A stretch of DNA of 64,000 nt from Bordetella parapertussis (GCA_943331005.2 CALQJX020000012.1:1-64000), one strand, 5' to 3'; positions 1 through 8,299 are shown, numbered from the stretch's first letter. Numbers and translations are program-made. The notes: generated by a model not told the origin, from the sequence alone.

Positions 1-10
1 ATCAGGTACA

Positions 11-1003
11 TTATTCTGCAACCTGCAGAGATGCCCTTATTTTAGCTTCTACCTCATCAGCCACTTCCGGGTTGTCGTGTAGGAACTGTTTCACAGCATC
101 CCTGCCCTGGCCTATCTTACTTTCGTTGTAGGCAAACCACGAACCGCTTTTCTGCAGTATACCCAGTTCCACACCCATATCTATGATCTCACCTACCTTG
201 CTGATACCTTCTCCGAATATGATATCGAACTCCACTTGGCGGAATGGTGGTGCCACCTTGTTCTTTACCACCTTCACACGGGTACGGTTACCACTCGCAT
301 GGTCGCCATCCTTTATCTGGCTCACACGGCGAATATCCAGACGCACAGATGCGTAGAACTTCAGCGCATTACCACCCGTTGTGGTCTCAGGGTTACCAAA
401 CATCACACCTATCTTCTCGCGCAGCTGGTTGATGAAGATACAGCAGCAGCCTGTACGGGAGATGGTTGCGGTCAGCTTCCTCAGCGCCTGGCTCATCAAT
501 CGTGCCTGCAGACCCATTTTGCTTTCGCCCATTTCACCTTCCAGTTCGCCCTTAGGCACCAGTGCCGCCACAGAGTCAATAACCACCACATCTACCGCAC
601 CCGATGAGATCAGACGGTCGGCAATTTCCAGACCCTGCTCACCATAATCCGGCTGAGAGATGATAAGATTATCCACATCCACACCCAGTTTGCGGGCATA
701 GCTGGCATCAAAGGCGTGTTCCGCATCTATTATGGCGCATATACCGCCCTTCTTCTGCGACTGCGCTATGGTATGTATAGCAATAGTTGTTTTACCTGAA
801 GATTCTGGTCCGTATATCTCTACTATACGACCGGCAGGAAGTCCACCTACACCCAGCGCTACGTCCAGGCCTATGGAGCCGGTGCTTATCACATCCATTT
901 TCTCCTTCTGCTTGTCACCAAGCATCATTACGGAACCCTTACCATAATCTTTCTCGATCTTGTCGAGCGCGAGCTTCAATACTTTTAACTTATCGTCTGC
1001 CAT
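11..1003 (-). CDS. recA: RecA recombinase
   Basis: Cytoplasmic ATP-dependent strand-exchange protein of homologous recombination and the activator of LexA-type self-cleavage. The 330-residue product has the Walker A loop GPESSGKTT at residues 65-73, the DAEHAFD segment, the Walker B-like stretch [10 protein letters not shown], the L2-region motif [22 protein letters not shown] and the conserved KNKVAPPF block. Length is slightly shorter than E. coli RecA because of a shorter C-terminal tail, which is usual in Bacteroidota. The ATG at 1003 gives [21 protein letters not shown], the expected N-terminus. A TAnnTTTG promoter box lies about 34 bases upstream. The gene appears monocistronic: a strong hairpin separates it from the same-strand lipoprotein gene upstream. 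No LexA box was recognised. Confidence 0.99.
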   Translation of the reverse strand: MADDKLKVLKLALDKIEKDYGKGSVMMLGDKQKEKMDVISTGSIGLDVALGVGGLPAGRIVEIYGPESSGKTTIAIHTIAQSQKKGGICAIIDAEHAFDASYARKLGVDVDNLIISQPDYGEQGLEIADRLISSGAVDVVVIDSVAALVPKGELEGEMGESKMGLQARLMSQALRKLTATISRTGCCCIFINQLREKIGVMFGNPETTTGGNALKFYASVRLDIRRVSQIKDGDHASGNRTRVKVVKNKVAPPFRQVEFDIIFGEGISKVGEIIDMGVELGILQKSGSWFAYNESKIGQGRDAVKQFLHDNPEVADEVEAKIRASLQVAE

Positions 1004-1036
1004 TTTCTTACTTTTTGATACAATGATTTAATGCAC

Positions 1037-1044
1037 CAAAAGTA
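1037..1044 (-). promoter_or_regulatory. Putative recA promoter, Bacteroidota -7 box
   Basis: On the minus strand this reads TACTTTTG, an exact match to the Bacteroidota -7 consensus TAnnTTTG, 34 bases before the recA start codon. No clear TTG -33 element is seen at the usual spacing, so the call rests on one box. Confidence 0.45.
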
Positions 1045-1173
1045 GGAGAAATAGATACATCCTTATCGAATTGCCCAAAGAAGATATCCACAATTTTGAG
1101 CGGCTGCCCCTTATCCGACAATTATTCAAAACAATATCTGTTTCACTAACAGTTTAGCAAATCTGTAAACGCA

Positions 1174-1212
1174 CAACAGATAATGTCATTGTATCAATGA
1201 CATTATCTGTTG
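1174..1212 (-). terminator. Hairpin between lipoprotein gene and recA
   Basis: A perfect 18-bp inverted repeat with a 3-base loop, just after the stop codon of the minus-strand lipoprotein gene at 1241 and before the recA promoter. It has no long T tract on the minus strand, so termination is inferred from position and stem stability. Confidence 0.55.
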
Positions 1213-1240
1213 CAAATATTCAGGCTAAGGAACTGATTAA

Positions 1241-1909
1241 TTAATACTTCCTGTTAGGATTGGCTATTTTCATAGACTCCTTCAGCGAAGAGTGAACGTT
1301 GCTCACTTTATAGAAGCGGGCAGTATCTGTGTAGAAAGATGCATCATTGAGATGAGCCGCAATATAGCCACGCACCTGCTGCGAACTCTTCAGGTTCTTC
1401 AGCGTGGTATCGCCTACCATTGCTACAGTAAACACAGTATGCTCTTCATTCACACTCAGCAAACGCACAAAGAAGTATTCATTTTCGCTCCTGTTCTCCT
1501 TCATATCATCATTATCAGCAGTCTGCAATCCGCTGGCCGAAAGGTTCAGGAAAACAGCACCATTTATCTTCGATGAGAATGCGGTCCACTCCTCAAATTC
1601 AGGCTTGCCATCCTTCTCCTCCATCTGGGTTATGTAGTAGTTATAACTCTTGTAATCGCTATACTTACCCTCACCCGCATCATTGGCAGACAGTATGTTC
1701 TTACCCGTTGGGTTAAAGAGATCCATATGGTCCTGTATCAGCACATAGTTATTAGGATTCTTATCGCCCAGCGGCTTCCATATACCCAGCAAACCACGAT
1801 CCGGCTTCACCGTAGGTCTTTCATCAATTGTATACTTTGCATAGTTGTCACAACCGGTCATAGTTGCTGCCAGCGATATAGCCATGGCGAAAAACAAGTT
1901 CTTTTTCAT
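1241..1909 (-). CDS. Hypothetical lipoprotein
   Basis: The 222-residue product begins with a lipoprotein signal peptide (MKKNLFFAMAISLAATMTGC), with the lipobox cysteine at residue 20, so it is probably anchored in the outer or inner membrane facing the periplasm. The mature part is hydrophilic with no motif I recognise; it contains a LLGIWKPLG segment near residues 40-48 that recalls lipocalin-like or META-type small lipoproteins, but this is only a resemblance. It is a single gene flanked by a 1.2-kb repeat-rich gap upstream and a hairpin downstream. Function unknown. Confidence 0.85.
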   Translation of the reverse strand: MKKNLFFAMAISLAATMTGCDNYAKYTIDERPTVKPDRGLLGIWKPLGDKNPNNYVLIQDHMDLFNPTGKNILSANDAGEGKYSDYKSYNYYITQMEEKDGKPEFEEWTAFSSKINGAVFLNLSASGLQTADNDDMKENRSENEYFFVRLLSVNEEHTVFTVAMVGDTTLKNLKSSQQVRGYIAAHLNDASFYTDTARFYKVSNVHSSLKESMKIANPNRKY

Positions 1910-2128
1910 ATCAAATGTTTACTATAAATATACTCTTTCATTTCAGATTCTAATAATGCCCCGAAAAAAAATGAAGACGATCGCCACCTAACAGCCAATC
2001 AACCACCCATATATCAGCGTAAGATTACCATAAGTTTCGGCATAGTATTGCTGCAACATTTCATTGCGCGATCTGTAATTCAGAAAATGCAAACATAAGA
2101 AGGCAAGGTTTACAACACACCCTCAAAA

Positions 2129-2174
2129 CAATCAGCGAAATCCAATAATCTGTTCAATCTGTGATTCAGACAAA
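2129..2174 (+). repeat. 46-bp direct repeat, copy 1
   Basis: Begins CAATCAGCGAAATCCAATAA and ends TGTGATTCAGACAAA. It recurs at 2779-2824 with a single T/A difference. Repeats built from words such as AATCTGTGATTCAGAC are frequent dispersed elements in Bacteroidota intergenic DNA. Confidence 0.85.
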
Positions 2175-2189
2175 TTCAGCTCACCTATC

Positions 2190-2442
2190 CCGCTCTCTTT
2201 CTCTTTCCCGCTCTCACCTTACAACCCATGTCACCCCCTGTTCGGCGTAGGTTATACCTACGGCGAACAGGGGGTAGCCGGTTTCCTACCGGCGACAACA
2301 CCCATTCAAAAAAACAAGAAGAGCAATAATTTACAAAAGCCCTCAACCCATGTCACCCTTTAGGGAGGGGTCTTCAAACCACCGCTCTCTTTCTCTTTCC
2401 CGCTCTCTCTTTTCAGCCCATGTCACCCTTCAGGGAGGGGTC
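2190..2442 (+). repeat. Cluster of short imperfect direct repeats
   Basis: The word CCCGCTCTCTTTCTCTTTCC occurs near 2189 and again near 2381, and the 26-base word starting CCCATGTCACCCTT occurs at 2347-2372 and 2417-2442 with one T/C difference; a partial copy of its start is at 2225. Spacing is irregular and the intervening DNA is not spacer-like. Confidence 0.7.
2234..2274. repeat. Long near-perfect hairpin
   Basis: Arms of 19 bases (CCCCCTGTTCG-G-CGTAGGT and its complement) separated by 3 bases, with one internal G/G mismatch. A second small hairpin (CCGGT...ACCGG) follows at about 2279-2293. It is far from any gene end, so it is not an obvious terminator. Confidence 0.75.
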
Positions 2443-2473
2443 ATAAAATCACCGCTCCCGCTCTCACCAATCT

Positions 2474-2633
2474 GCCCCATCGGGGCAACCGCTTTGTAGC
2501 GACAAAATAAACAGAAACAACATGCCCCGTATGGGGCTACCCAAACCAATTTCATTTAACAGCCCATTTCCGCTGAAACACCCTGTGGTAGCGGAAAGAA
2601 ATTTCTATGATAAGACGCAGGCGTCTTATCATA
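2474..2633. repeat. Four closely spaced hairpins
   Basis: Inverted repeats at 2474-2486 (GCCCCATCGGGGC), 2524-2537 (GCCCCGTATGGGGC), 2567-2597 (TTTCCGCT...AGCGGAAA) and 2606-2633 (a perfect 13-bp stem TATGATAAGACGC with a 2-base loop). The whole block could fold into a structured RNA or be a composite dispersed repeat; neither is proven from this sequence. Confidence 0.65.
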
Positions 2634-2778
2634 CCCCCAAAAACGCAGTGTCATAAATAGGCACCTTCAACTTTTCAAGCACCTAACCGATCTTTATACT
2701 ATGAAAAAGCTAAACCATCCAAACGATACAGTATACTATAAATACAATACACAATCTGCGAAATGCACGTACACAATA

Positions 2779-2824
2779 CAATCAGCGAAATCCAATAATC
2801 AGTTCAATCTGTGATTCAGACAAA
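2779..2824 (+). repeat. 46-bp direct repeat, copy 2
   Basis: Same element as 2129-2174 with one substitution, 650 bases further on and in the same orientation. The repeat-rich block lies between the two copies, so they could mark the boundaries of an inserted or amplified unit, though no transposase remains. Confidence 0.85.
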
Positions 2825-2840
2825 ATACAAACTATACAAA

Positions 2841-2893
2841 TTGCGCACGTGCGCAAAAAGTGCGCAATTTTTGCGCAAAAAGTGAGCAAAGAA
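2841..2893. repeat. 16-bp palindrome plus four 11-bp tandem repeats
   Basis: The perfect palindrome TTGCGCACGTGCGCAA (2841-2856) runs into four units starting at 2850, 2861, 2872 and 2883, exactly 11 bases apart: TGCGCAAAAAG, TGCGCAATTTT, TGCGCAAAAAG, TGAGCAAAGAA. Two more TGAGCAA words follow at 2937 and 2965. The array lies about 200 bases upstream of the DUF4139 start codon. Helical phasing suggests a protein-binding array (operator or iteron-like), which is an inference. Confidence 0.7.
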
Positions 2894-3086
2894 TAGTGTC
2901 TGTTTCCCACACAAACATTGATTATCAATAACAAAGTGAGCAATTAAAATAATTCCACAAAAAATGAGCAAAAACAAGAACACCTGTCCGGTCAACAGAC
3001 ACAGTCATTAACAAAACTTTATGCCACCGCATTATGGATTATATAACAGCATATCGTCTTTACTTTACACCACCAAAATTAACCAT

Positions 3087-4694
3087 ATGCACAGAACCGG
3101 CATTTTACTTTTTGCTGCAATCACTTTTCTCGGCGCACAGTCAGCCCATGCACAAACACAGCAAAAGCTCAATATTGAGCAGGCTACCGTTTTCCTGCAT
3201 GGTGCACAGCTCACCAGCACTGCCAGGCTGCATATAAACAAAGGCGAGAACGAGATACTGTTCACCAATCTTGCCGGAGAAATAAATAACCAGAGCCTCA
3301 CCGTCAATGCCGGTAATGGCGTAGTAGTAGAATCGGCAGTTTTCCAGAACAACTATCTGGAAAATGAAGTGATGTCGCCAAGAGCCAGAGAAATAAAAGA
3401 TAGTATAGAATACCTCAGAGATGAGCGCATCGTTACCACCACAAAGATCAGCGTACTCACCGAGCAGATTGCTGTACTGCAGGGCAACCGCAAAGTAAGC
3501 GGCGATAACAATGGCCTTTCAGTAGCTGAGCTCACCAAACTACTCGATCTTATCAATACCCGCATGGAAGGTTTCCTGACACAGAAAAACAAACAGGAAG
3601 CACAGCTGAAGAAAACAGATGAGCGCATAGCCCTGCTTACCAAACAGCTCGATGAGGAAAAGAAAAAAGGCTTCCAGCCCGGCGGCCAGCTCCTAGTGAA
3701 ACTGTATGCCAAAGAAGCTACAAACAATCAGGTGGTCATCAGTTACACAGTACCCAATGCCGGCTGGGTTCCCGGTTACGATATCAGGGTAGAAGATCTG
3801 GGCAAACCTGCAGACCTTTTCTACAAAGCCAACATCTATCAGAACAGCGGTGTCAACTGGAACAATGTACACCTTACCCTCTCTACCGGCAATCCGCAGG
3901 AGGGCGTTCAGGCACCGGTTATGTCGCCATGGTATCTGGCATTCATAGAACCAACGATGAGAATAAACAGCTACAAAAAAGCCCTGGTAAATGCACCGAT
4001 GGCTGCAGGGGTTGCATATGACGCTGTTGCAGCTGCATCCGAGACTTCCTCCATGAACGAATATGTATCTGTAGACAATGCAGGCATCAGCACTTCCTTC
4101 GATATAGATCTCCCCTACTCCATCCCCAATGATGGCAAGCAGCACATGGTCGCTATCAAAAAATACGAACTGCCAGCCACGTACCGCTACTACGCAGCAC
4201 CCAAGCTCGATAAAGATGCTTTCCTGCAGGCACAGATCACCAATTGGGAAGACCTCAACCTCATTCCCGGCCAAAGCAATATCTTCTACGAAGGCACCTA
4301 TGTAGGCGAGGGTTATATAGATGTCCGCAACACATCAGATACACTTACTTTCTCCCTGGGCCGCGACAAAAAGATCGTTATAAAACGCGAGCAGGACAAG
4401 AAACAGAGAAGCTCTAAAACCATTGGCAGCAACGTAAAAGAAACATTTGCCTATACCATCAGCATACGCAATAGCCGCAAAGACAATATCTCACTGGTAC
4501 TGCAGGATCAGCAACCGGTAAGCAACGACAAAGACATATTGATCGAAGACAAGGAAACCGGCAAAGCCGACTATGACGAAACTACCGGCATGATGAAGTG
4601 GACCCTCGATCTGAAACCTAATGAAACCGGTATCGTAAAATTCGGCTATACCATAAAATACCCCAAGGACAAGCGTATAGATAACCTGCGTTGA
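3087..4694 (+). CDS. Secreted DUF4139 / mucoidy-inhibitor-A-like protein
   Basis: The 536-residue product starts with a type I signal peptide (MHRTGILLFAAITFLGAQSAHAQ), so it is exported. The mature protein shows the arrangement of the DUF4139 family: an N-terminal beta-rich domain (about 25-110), a charged coiled-coil (about 110-215, EIKDSIEYLRDERI... to LDEEKKKG), then the DUF4139 beta domain with hallmark SYTVPNAGWVPGYDIR and the end block TGIVKFGYTIKYPKDK. The family is defined by MuiA of Enterobacteria, whose molecular role is not settled. I place the start at 3087 because an upstream in-frame ATG at 3021 would put 22 residues ahead of the signal peptide. Followed by a hairpin terminator; probably monocistronic. 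Confidence 0.88.
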   Translation: MHRTGILLFAAITFLGAQSAHAQTQQKLNIEQATVFLHGAQLTSTARLHINKGENEILFTNLAGEINNQSLTVNAGNGVVVESAVFQNNYLENEVMSPRAREIKDSIEYLRDERIVTTTKISVLTEQIAVLQGNRKVSGDNNGLSVAELTKLLDLINTRMEGFLTQKNKQEAQLKKTDERIALLTKQLDEEKKKGFQPGGQLLVKLYAKEATNNQVVISYTVPNAGWVPGYDIRVEDLGKPADLFYKANIYQNSGVNWNNVHLTLSTGNPQEGVQAPVMSPWYLAFIEPTMRINSYKKALVNAPMAAGVAYDAVAAASETSSMNEYVSVDNAGISTSFDIDLPYSIPNDGKQHMVAIKKYELPATYRYYAAPKLDKDAFLQAQITNWEDLNLIPGQSNIFYEGTYVGEGYIDVRNTSDTLTFSLGRDKKIVIKREQDKKQRSSKTIGSNVKETFAYTISIRNSRKDNISLVLQDQQPVSNDKDILIEDKETGKADYDETTGMMKWTLDLKPNETGIVKFGYTIKYPKDKRIDNLR

Positions 4695-4705
4695 TATCAC
4701 TTATC

Positions 4706-4740
4706 AGGATAGGCAGCCATTTATTTTGGCTGTCTATCCT
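4706..4740 (+). terminator. Terminator after DUF4139 gene
   Basis: 14-bp stem (AGGATAGGCAGCCA and its complement with one G-U pair) with a 7-base loop, 11 bases past the stop codon, followed by a short T-containing stretch. Confidence 0.7.
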
Positions 4741-4823
4741 TTCAAATATAAGTAATCTTTAACTATTTTATAAATTAACAAAAATGTAGTAGTATATTGC
4801 AGCCAAATCTATACCTATTACAA

Positions 4824-6023
4824 ATGAGGGTTGCTCCTGTACCCGCAAAAGAAAGAGAAAGACTCAAAGCATTATCTGAATACAGAATTCTGGATACAGA
4901 ACATGAAACAGATTATGACTTCATAACAGAGCTGGCAGCCAATATTTGTGGCACCTGCGCTTCAGGTATCTACTTTATAGACGCACAGCGGCAGTGGTTC
5001 AAATCGTGCAATGGGTTCATGATGAACGACACTATCTGGTGCAACAAACTGGCCGTACAGGCCATAGATACTCCCGATAAGATCGTAGTTTTTAAAGACC
5101 TCTCAGAAGACGACTGGTTCAATGAAAATCCTTTCAGACACGATGGGGCTCCACTGGTGTTTTATGCTGGAGCTGCATTGCAATCTCCATCAGGTGCTGT
5201 AGTTGGTGTTCTCTGCGTTTTCGATAACAAACCCGGCAGCATATCGCTGGAGCAAAAACAAAAACTATTGCTGCTTGCCAGCCAGGTAGTAACCATGCTG
5301 GAGCTGCGCAAAACACGATACAAGCTGCAACAAAGGCAATCAGATATTGAGATGGCCTATGCAGACCTCGAGAACATTGCCCACCTTGCTTCTCACGATC
5401 TCCGTACGCCATTAAACAATATCATTTCTCTGGCGCACCTTATTAAAGAAGAGTTGGGAGAAACCATAGGCGAGGCAGGACAGGAGTATGTCAACTTCAT
5501 TAATGAAGCAGCCTACTACATGTCAGATCTGGTGAGTAGTATACATAGTTATTCCAAGGCATCAAAGTTGTCTGTAGATCGCTATGACCGCATCAACACT
5601 GCAGCGCTTATGGACGAGTTGATGCCGCTGCTGAAGATACCCGGCAATTGCACTTTTGTACGGGATATAAATGTAGCAGAGATCACGGCACCATCACTGG
5701 CACTGAAACAGATACTCTTTCATCTGCTACTTAATGCTATCCAGTATAACGATAAGCCACAGGGCAAGATCACCTTTGGTATTTCAGAGAATACTACCTC
5801 TTGGATATTCTATGTAGCAGACAATGGCGAGGGTATTGCTCCCGACGAGATCGAAAGATCATACCACCTCTTCAAGCGCCTGCGCAACAGAGACAAGAAC
5901 GGAGAGAATATGGGTATGGGTCTCTCTATCGTGAAAAGACTGATAGAGAAGATGCATGGCAACCTCACTACAGTATCAGAAATGGGTAAGGGAACAACAT
6001 TTATGTTCACCATTCCAAAGTAA
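4824..6023 (+). CDS. GAF-domain sensor histidine kinase
   Basis: About 399 residues, no signal peptide or membrane segment, so a cytoplasmic sensor. Order: a GAF domain (about 20-165, with ICGTCASGIYFIDAQRQWFK and GVLCVFDNKPG), a linker, HisKA with H-box ASHDLRTPLNNI and phospho-acceptor His191, then HATPase_c with N box (LLLNAIQYNDK), G1 (DNGEGI) and G2 (GMGLSIVKRL). The GAF part closely resembles that of the kinase at 24979, so the two are paralogues. No receiver gene is adjacent, so its partner is unknown. I prefer the ATG at 4824; a TTG at 4797 would add nine residues. Confidence 0.92.
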   Translation: MRVAPVPAKERERLKALSEYRILDTEHETDYDFITELAANICGTCASGIYFIDAQRQWFKSCNGFMMNDTIWCNKLAVQAIDTPDKIVVFKDLSEDDWFNENPFRHDGAPLVFYAGAALQSPSGAVVGVLCVFDNKPGSISLEQKQKLLLLASQVVTMLELRKTRYKLQQRQSDIEMAYADLENIAHLASHDLRTPLNNIISLAHLIKEELGETIGEAGQEYVNFINEAAYYMSDLVSSIHSYSKASKLSVDRYDRINTAALMDELMPLLKIPGNCTFVRDINVAEITAPSLALKQILFHLLLNAIQYNDKPQGKITFGISENTTSWIFYVADNGEGIAPDEIERSYHLFKRLRNRDKNGENMGMGLSIVKRLIEKMHGNLTTVSEMGKGTTFMFTIPK

Positions 6024-6060
6024 AACTACTGCGCTAATACAGACATATAAGTGGCAGGTA

Positions 6061-7041
6061 TCAGAAATATTTACCCTCGCTTAAGTACTGCTGCACATAC
6101 TCTTTCACGCCATCTTCCAGGCTGTAAAAAGGACGGTCATACCCTGCCGCTATGAGCTTGGTCATATTAGCCTCGGTAAAGTACTGGTATTTGTCTCTTA
6201 TGTCCAGCGGGGTATCTACATAGTATATGCTTTCCGGCTTGTGAAGTGCAGTAAATATAGCCTTCACCAGATCATTAAAAGTACGCGCCTTGCCTGTACC
6301 TGTATTGTAAAGTCCGCTAGCAGGTTGCTGTTGCATCAGCCAAACACAGATGCTAACTACATCCTTAACGTAGATAAAATCGCGGATCTGCTCTCCGTCT
6401 TTATAGTTGGGATTGTGAGAACGGAATAGCCTTACAGTACCCGTATCACGGATGCTATTAAAAGCATGAAAGATCACCGATGCCATACGCGCCTTATGGT
6501 ATTCATTAGGCCCGAAAACATTGAAGAATTTAAGACCTGCCCAGAATGGAGGAAAACTGGTTTGCTGCAAAGCCCATATATCAAATTCGTTCTTGGAAAC
6601 ACCATAGGGATTCAATGGAGCAAGCTGGTTTACAATAGCATGATCATCATTGTAACCATGTTCACCGTTGCCATAGGTAGCAGCAGAAGATGCGTACACT
6701 AATGCAATACCCTTCTGTACACATAGTTCCCATACTTTCTTAGAATAATCCAGATTCCACTTTTTATGAACTGCGTAGTCCATTTCGGTAGTATCGGTAC
6801 GGGCGCCAAGGTGAAAGATGTACTTTACATCATATGGTGCAGTAGCCATCCATTCAAAGAAGGATTCTCTGTGCACCAATTGTAAGTACTTCTTATCTAC
6901 AATATTAGCTGCTTTCTTCTCTACAGAGAAGTCATCAACCAATATGAGGTCATTGTACCCTATATGATTCAGGTAACCAGCCAAAAAACTGCCGATAAAT
7001 CCGGCAGCACCGGTTATCACGATCACATCATGCGCTTCCAT
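6061..7041 (-). CDS. hldD: ADP-L-glycero-D-manno-heptose 6-epimerase
   Basis: Extended short-chain dehydrogenase that epimerises ADP-D-glycero- to ADP-L-glycero-D-manno-heptose, the last step of heptose precursor synthesis for the LPS core. The 326-residue product has the NAD(P)-binding glycine motif TGAAGFIG (10-17), the HLGARTDTTE segment typical of HldD, the catalytic YxxxK pair (Tyr146, Lys150 in NPYGVSKNEFD), and FFNVFGPNEYHK. Length matches the family. It begins 12 bases after the stop of the upstream same-strand His-rich membrane protein gene, so the two are probably co-transcribed. Ends close to the convergent histidine kinase gene. Confidence 0.96.
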   Translation of the reverse strand: MEAHDVIVITGAAGFIGSFLAGYLNHIGYNDLILVDDFSVEKKAANIVDKKYLQLVHRESFFEWMATAPYDVKYIFHLGARTDTTEMDYAVHKKWNLDYSKKVWELCVQKGIALVYASSAATYGNGEHGYNDDHAIVNQLAPLNPYGVSKNEFDIWALQQTSFPPFWAGLKFFNVFGPNEYHKARMASVIFHAFNSIRDTGTVRLFRSHNPNYKDGEQIRDFIYVKDVVSICVWLMQQQPASGLYNTGTGKARTFNDLVKAIFTALHKPESIYYVDTPLDIRDKYQYFTEANMTKLIAAGYDRPFYSLEDGVKEYVQQYLSEGKYF

Positions 7042-7053
7042 TCTGTATATGGA

Positions 7054-7371
7054 TTAGTGACCTGCTTTCGGAGCAGCTTCTTCAGCTTTAGGTGCTGTAG
7101 CTTCTTTATGTGCAGCTGGTGCTGCAGCTTCAGTTGCGTGTTCAGCAGCAGCTTCATGTCCTTCATGAGCAGCAGCCTCGTGACCACCATGAGCAGCCTC
7201 GTGGGTTGCTTCATGACCATGTCCTTCACCTGAAGAAGCACTTTCAACCTGTATAAAATTGAGTGCTGCAATAAACAGTCCGACAATGATAACTACCAGC
7301 CAGAAAGCGTTTCCGAATGATATAACAGCTTTGTTTTCTTTACTATGCGCGTTGTGCGTATCGTGGCTCAT
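7054..7371 (-). CDS. Small membrane protein with His/Ala/Glu-rich tail
   Basis: About 105 residues from the ATG at 7371. Residues 1-20 are hydrophilic, about 21-40 form one membrane segment (NAFWLVVIIVGLFIAALNFI), and the remaining 65 residues are low complexity, rich in His, Ala and Glu with repeated HEAA and HGGHEA words, ending in a Pro/Lys/Ala stretch. The tail could bind divalent metal, by composition only. No family recognised. A good promoter lies 22 bases upstream, and hldD follows 12 bases downstream, so it heads a two-gene operon. Longer in-frame ORF sequence upstream of 7371 overlaps the promoter and is unlikely to be coding. Confidence 0.82.
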   Translation of the reverse strand: MSHDTHNAHSKENKAVISFGNAFWLVVIIVGLFIAALNFIQVESASSGEGHGHEATHEAAHGGHEAAAHEGHEAAAEHATEAAAPAAHKEATAPKAEEAAPKAGH

Positions 7372-7392
7372 TATTTGTGTATTTATACAGAG

Positions 7393-7423
7393 CAAATGTA
7401 AACTTTTGGGTTGTATTGTGCAA
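7393..7423 (-). promoter_or_regulatory. Promoter of the His-rich protein / hldD operon
   Basis: On the minus strand TTG (7423-7421), 20 bases, then TACATTTG (7400-7393), an exact TAnnTTTG -7 box. This is one of the best Bacteroidota-type promoters in the window and predicts a leader of about 15 bases. Confidence 0.65.
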
Positions 7424-7440
7424 GAACTAGCAGCCGTGTT

Positions 7441-7472
7441 TTTGACAACATTGCAGAATGTGAGTATTTTTA
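7441..7472 (+). promoter_or_regulatory. Possible mtgA promoter
   Basis: TTTG (7441-7444), 20 bases, then TATTTTTA (7465-7472), seven of eight matches to TAnnTTTG. It ends only six bases before the mtgA ATG, which would make the transcript almost leaderless. Confidence 0.4.
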
Positions 7473-7478
7473 CCGCAA

Positions 7479-8204
7479 ATGGCAAAAAAAGGCAACCTGA
7501 CGGGCAGAAAAGCAACCCGAATTATAGTGAGGTCAATACTCATTCTGTTCCTTTCCTCTACCGTATATCTTTTACTCTGCAGATTTATTATGCCTCCTAT
7601 AACAATGACACAATTGGGTGCAGTAGCTGGTGGTTATGGGTTAAATAGAGACTATGTAAGTTGGGATGAAATTCCAAGAAGTGTAAAGTTAGCTGCTGTT
7701 GCAAGTGAAGATCAGCTGTTCCCTGTTCATGGTGGATTTGATTGGAAATCGATAGATAAAAGTATGAATGGCCCACAAAAGAAACACAAGAAGAAAAAAG
7801 TACGTGGTGGTGGTGCAAGCACGATAAGCCAACAGACTGCTAAGAATGTATTTTTGTGGCAAGGAAGCGGGATAGGGCGTTACGTAAGAAAGGTACCTGA
7901 ATTCTATTTTACACAGTTAATAGAACTGATATGGGGTAAGAAAAGAATACTGGAGGTATATCTGAATGTAATAGAAATGGGACCAGGCATATTTGGTATA
8001 GAAAGTGCAGCACAGAGCTATTTTCATAAATCAGCAAAAAATCTATCTCCGAGTGAAGCTGCAATGATCATAGCCTGTTTACCCAATCCGAAGAAGTTCA
8101 CAGTAAAACCTATGTGCCGGAGAGTACAATGGAGGTATCCACAGATACTATCTCAAATGAGTAATTTAAGTGGCGATGAAGATCTGGAAGATGTACTTCA
8201 ATAA
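7479..8204 (+). CDS. mtgA: Monofunctional peptidoglycan glycosyltransferase
   Basis: Inner-membrane enzyme (GT51) that polymerises lipid II into glycan strands without a transpeptidase domain. The 241-residue product has a basic N-terminus, one membrane anchor (about 18-36), and the GT51 motifs in order: ASEDQLFPVHGGFDW with catalytic Glu77, GGGASTISQQTAKNVFLW, KKRILEVYLNVIEMG, GIFGIESAAQSYFHKSA and LSPSEAAMIIACLPNP. Length fits MtgA rather than a bifunctional PBP1. Divergent from the His-rich protein/hldD operon; a hairpin terminator follows. Confidence 0.96.
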   Translation: MAKKGNLTGRKATRIIVRSILILFLSSTVYLLLCRFIMPPITMTQLGAVAGGYGLNRDYVSWDEIPRSVKLAAVASEDQLFPVHGGFDWKSIDKSMNGPQKKHKKKKVRGGGASTISQQTAKNVFLWQGSGIGRYVRKVPEFYFTQLIELIWGKKRILEVYLNVIEMGPGIFGIESAAQSYFHKSAKNLSPSEAAMIIACLPNPKKFTVKPMCRRVQWRYPQILSQMSNLSGDEDLEDVLQ

Positions 8205-8265
8205 TATTAGCTAATCTGACCAAAAATAATGAAAAGCTAATAGTAACTAAATCTAGGAATAAGGG

Positions 8266-8299
8266 AATAAGGCGTTGCCAGTATTGGTAACGCCTTATT
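8266..8299 (+). terminator. Hairpin after mtgA
   Basis: 15-bp stem (AATAAGGCGTTGCCA and complement with one wobble pair) and a 4-base loop, about 60 bases past the mtgA stop, followed by ATTTG. Confidence 0.6.

Larger units (their letters stand above)
1910..3086. other. Non-coding, hairpin- and repeat-rich intergenic region
   Basis: About 1.2 kb with no convincing gene on either strand. It holds a pair of 46-bp direct repeats, repeated CCATGTCACCCTT-AGGGAGGGGTC words, repeated CGCTCTCTTTCTCTTTCCC words, at least five separate hairpins, and an 11-bp tandem repeat near its right end. It lies between the divergently transcribed lipoprotein gene (minus) and the DUF4139 gene (plus). Similar GC-rich hairpin clusters are common between genes in Bacteroidota genomes. 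Confidence 0.8.

Noticed and set aside
2190..2640. Possible CRISPR array in the repeat-rich gap
   Set aside because: Repeat words differ, spacing is irregular, and no cas genes are nearby. The region fits dispersed hairpin repeats better.
2129..2824. 46-bp repeats as insertion-sequence ends
   Set aside because: They are direct rather than inverted, and no transposase ORF lies between them.
3693..4274. 193-codon ORF on the minus strand inside the DUF4139 gene
   Set aside because: Shadow of the sense gene; composition is unusual (Ile/Val/Cys rich) and no motif is present.
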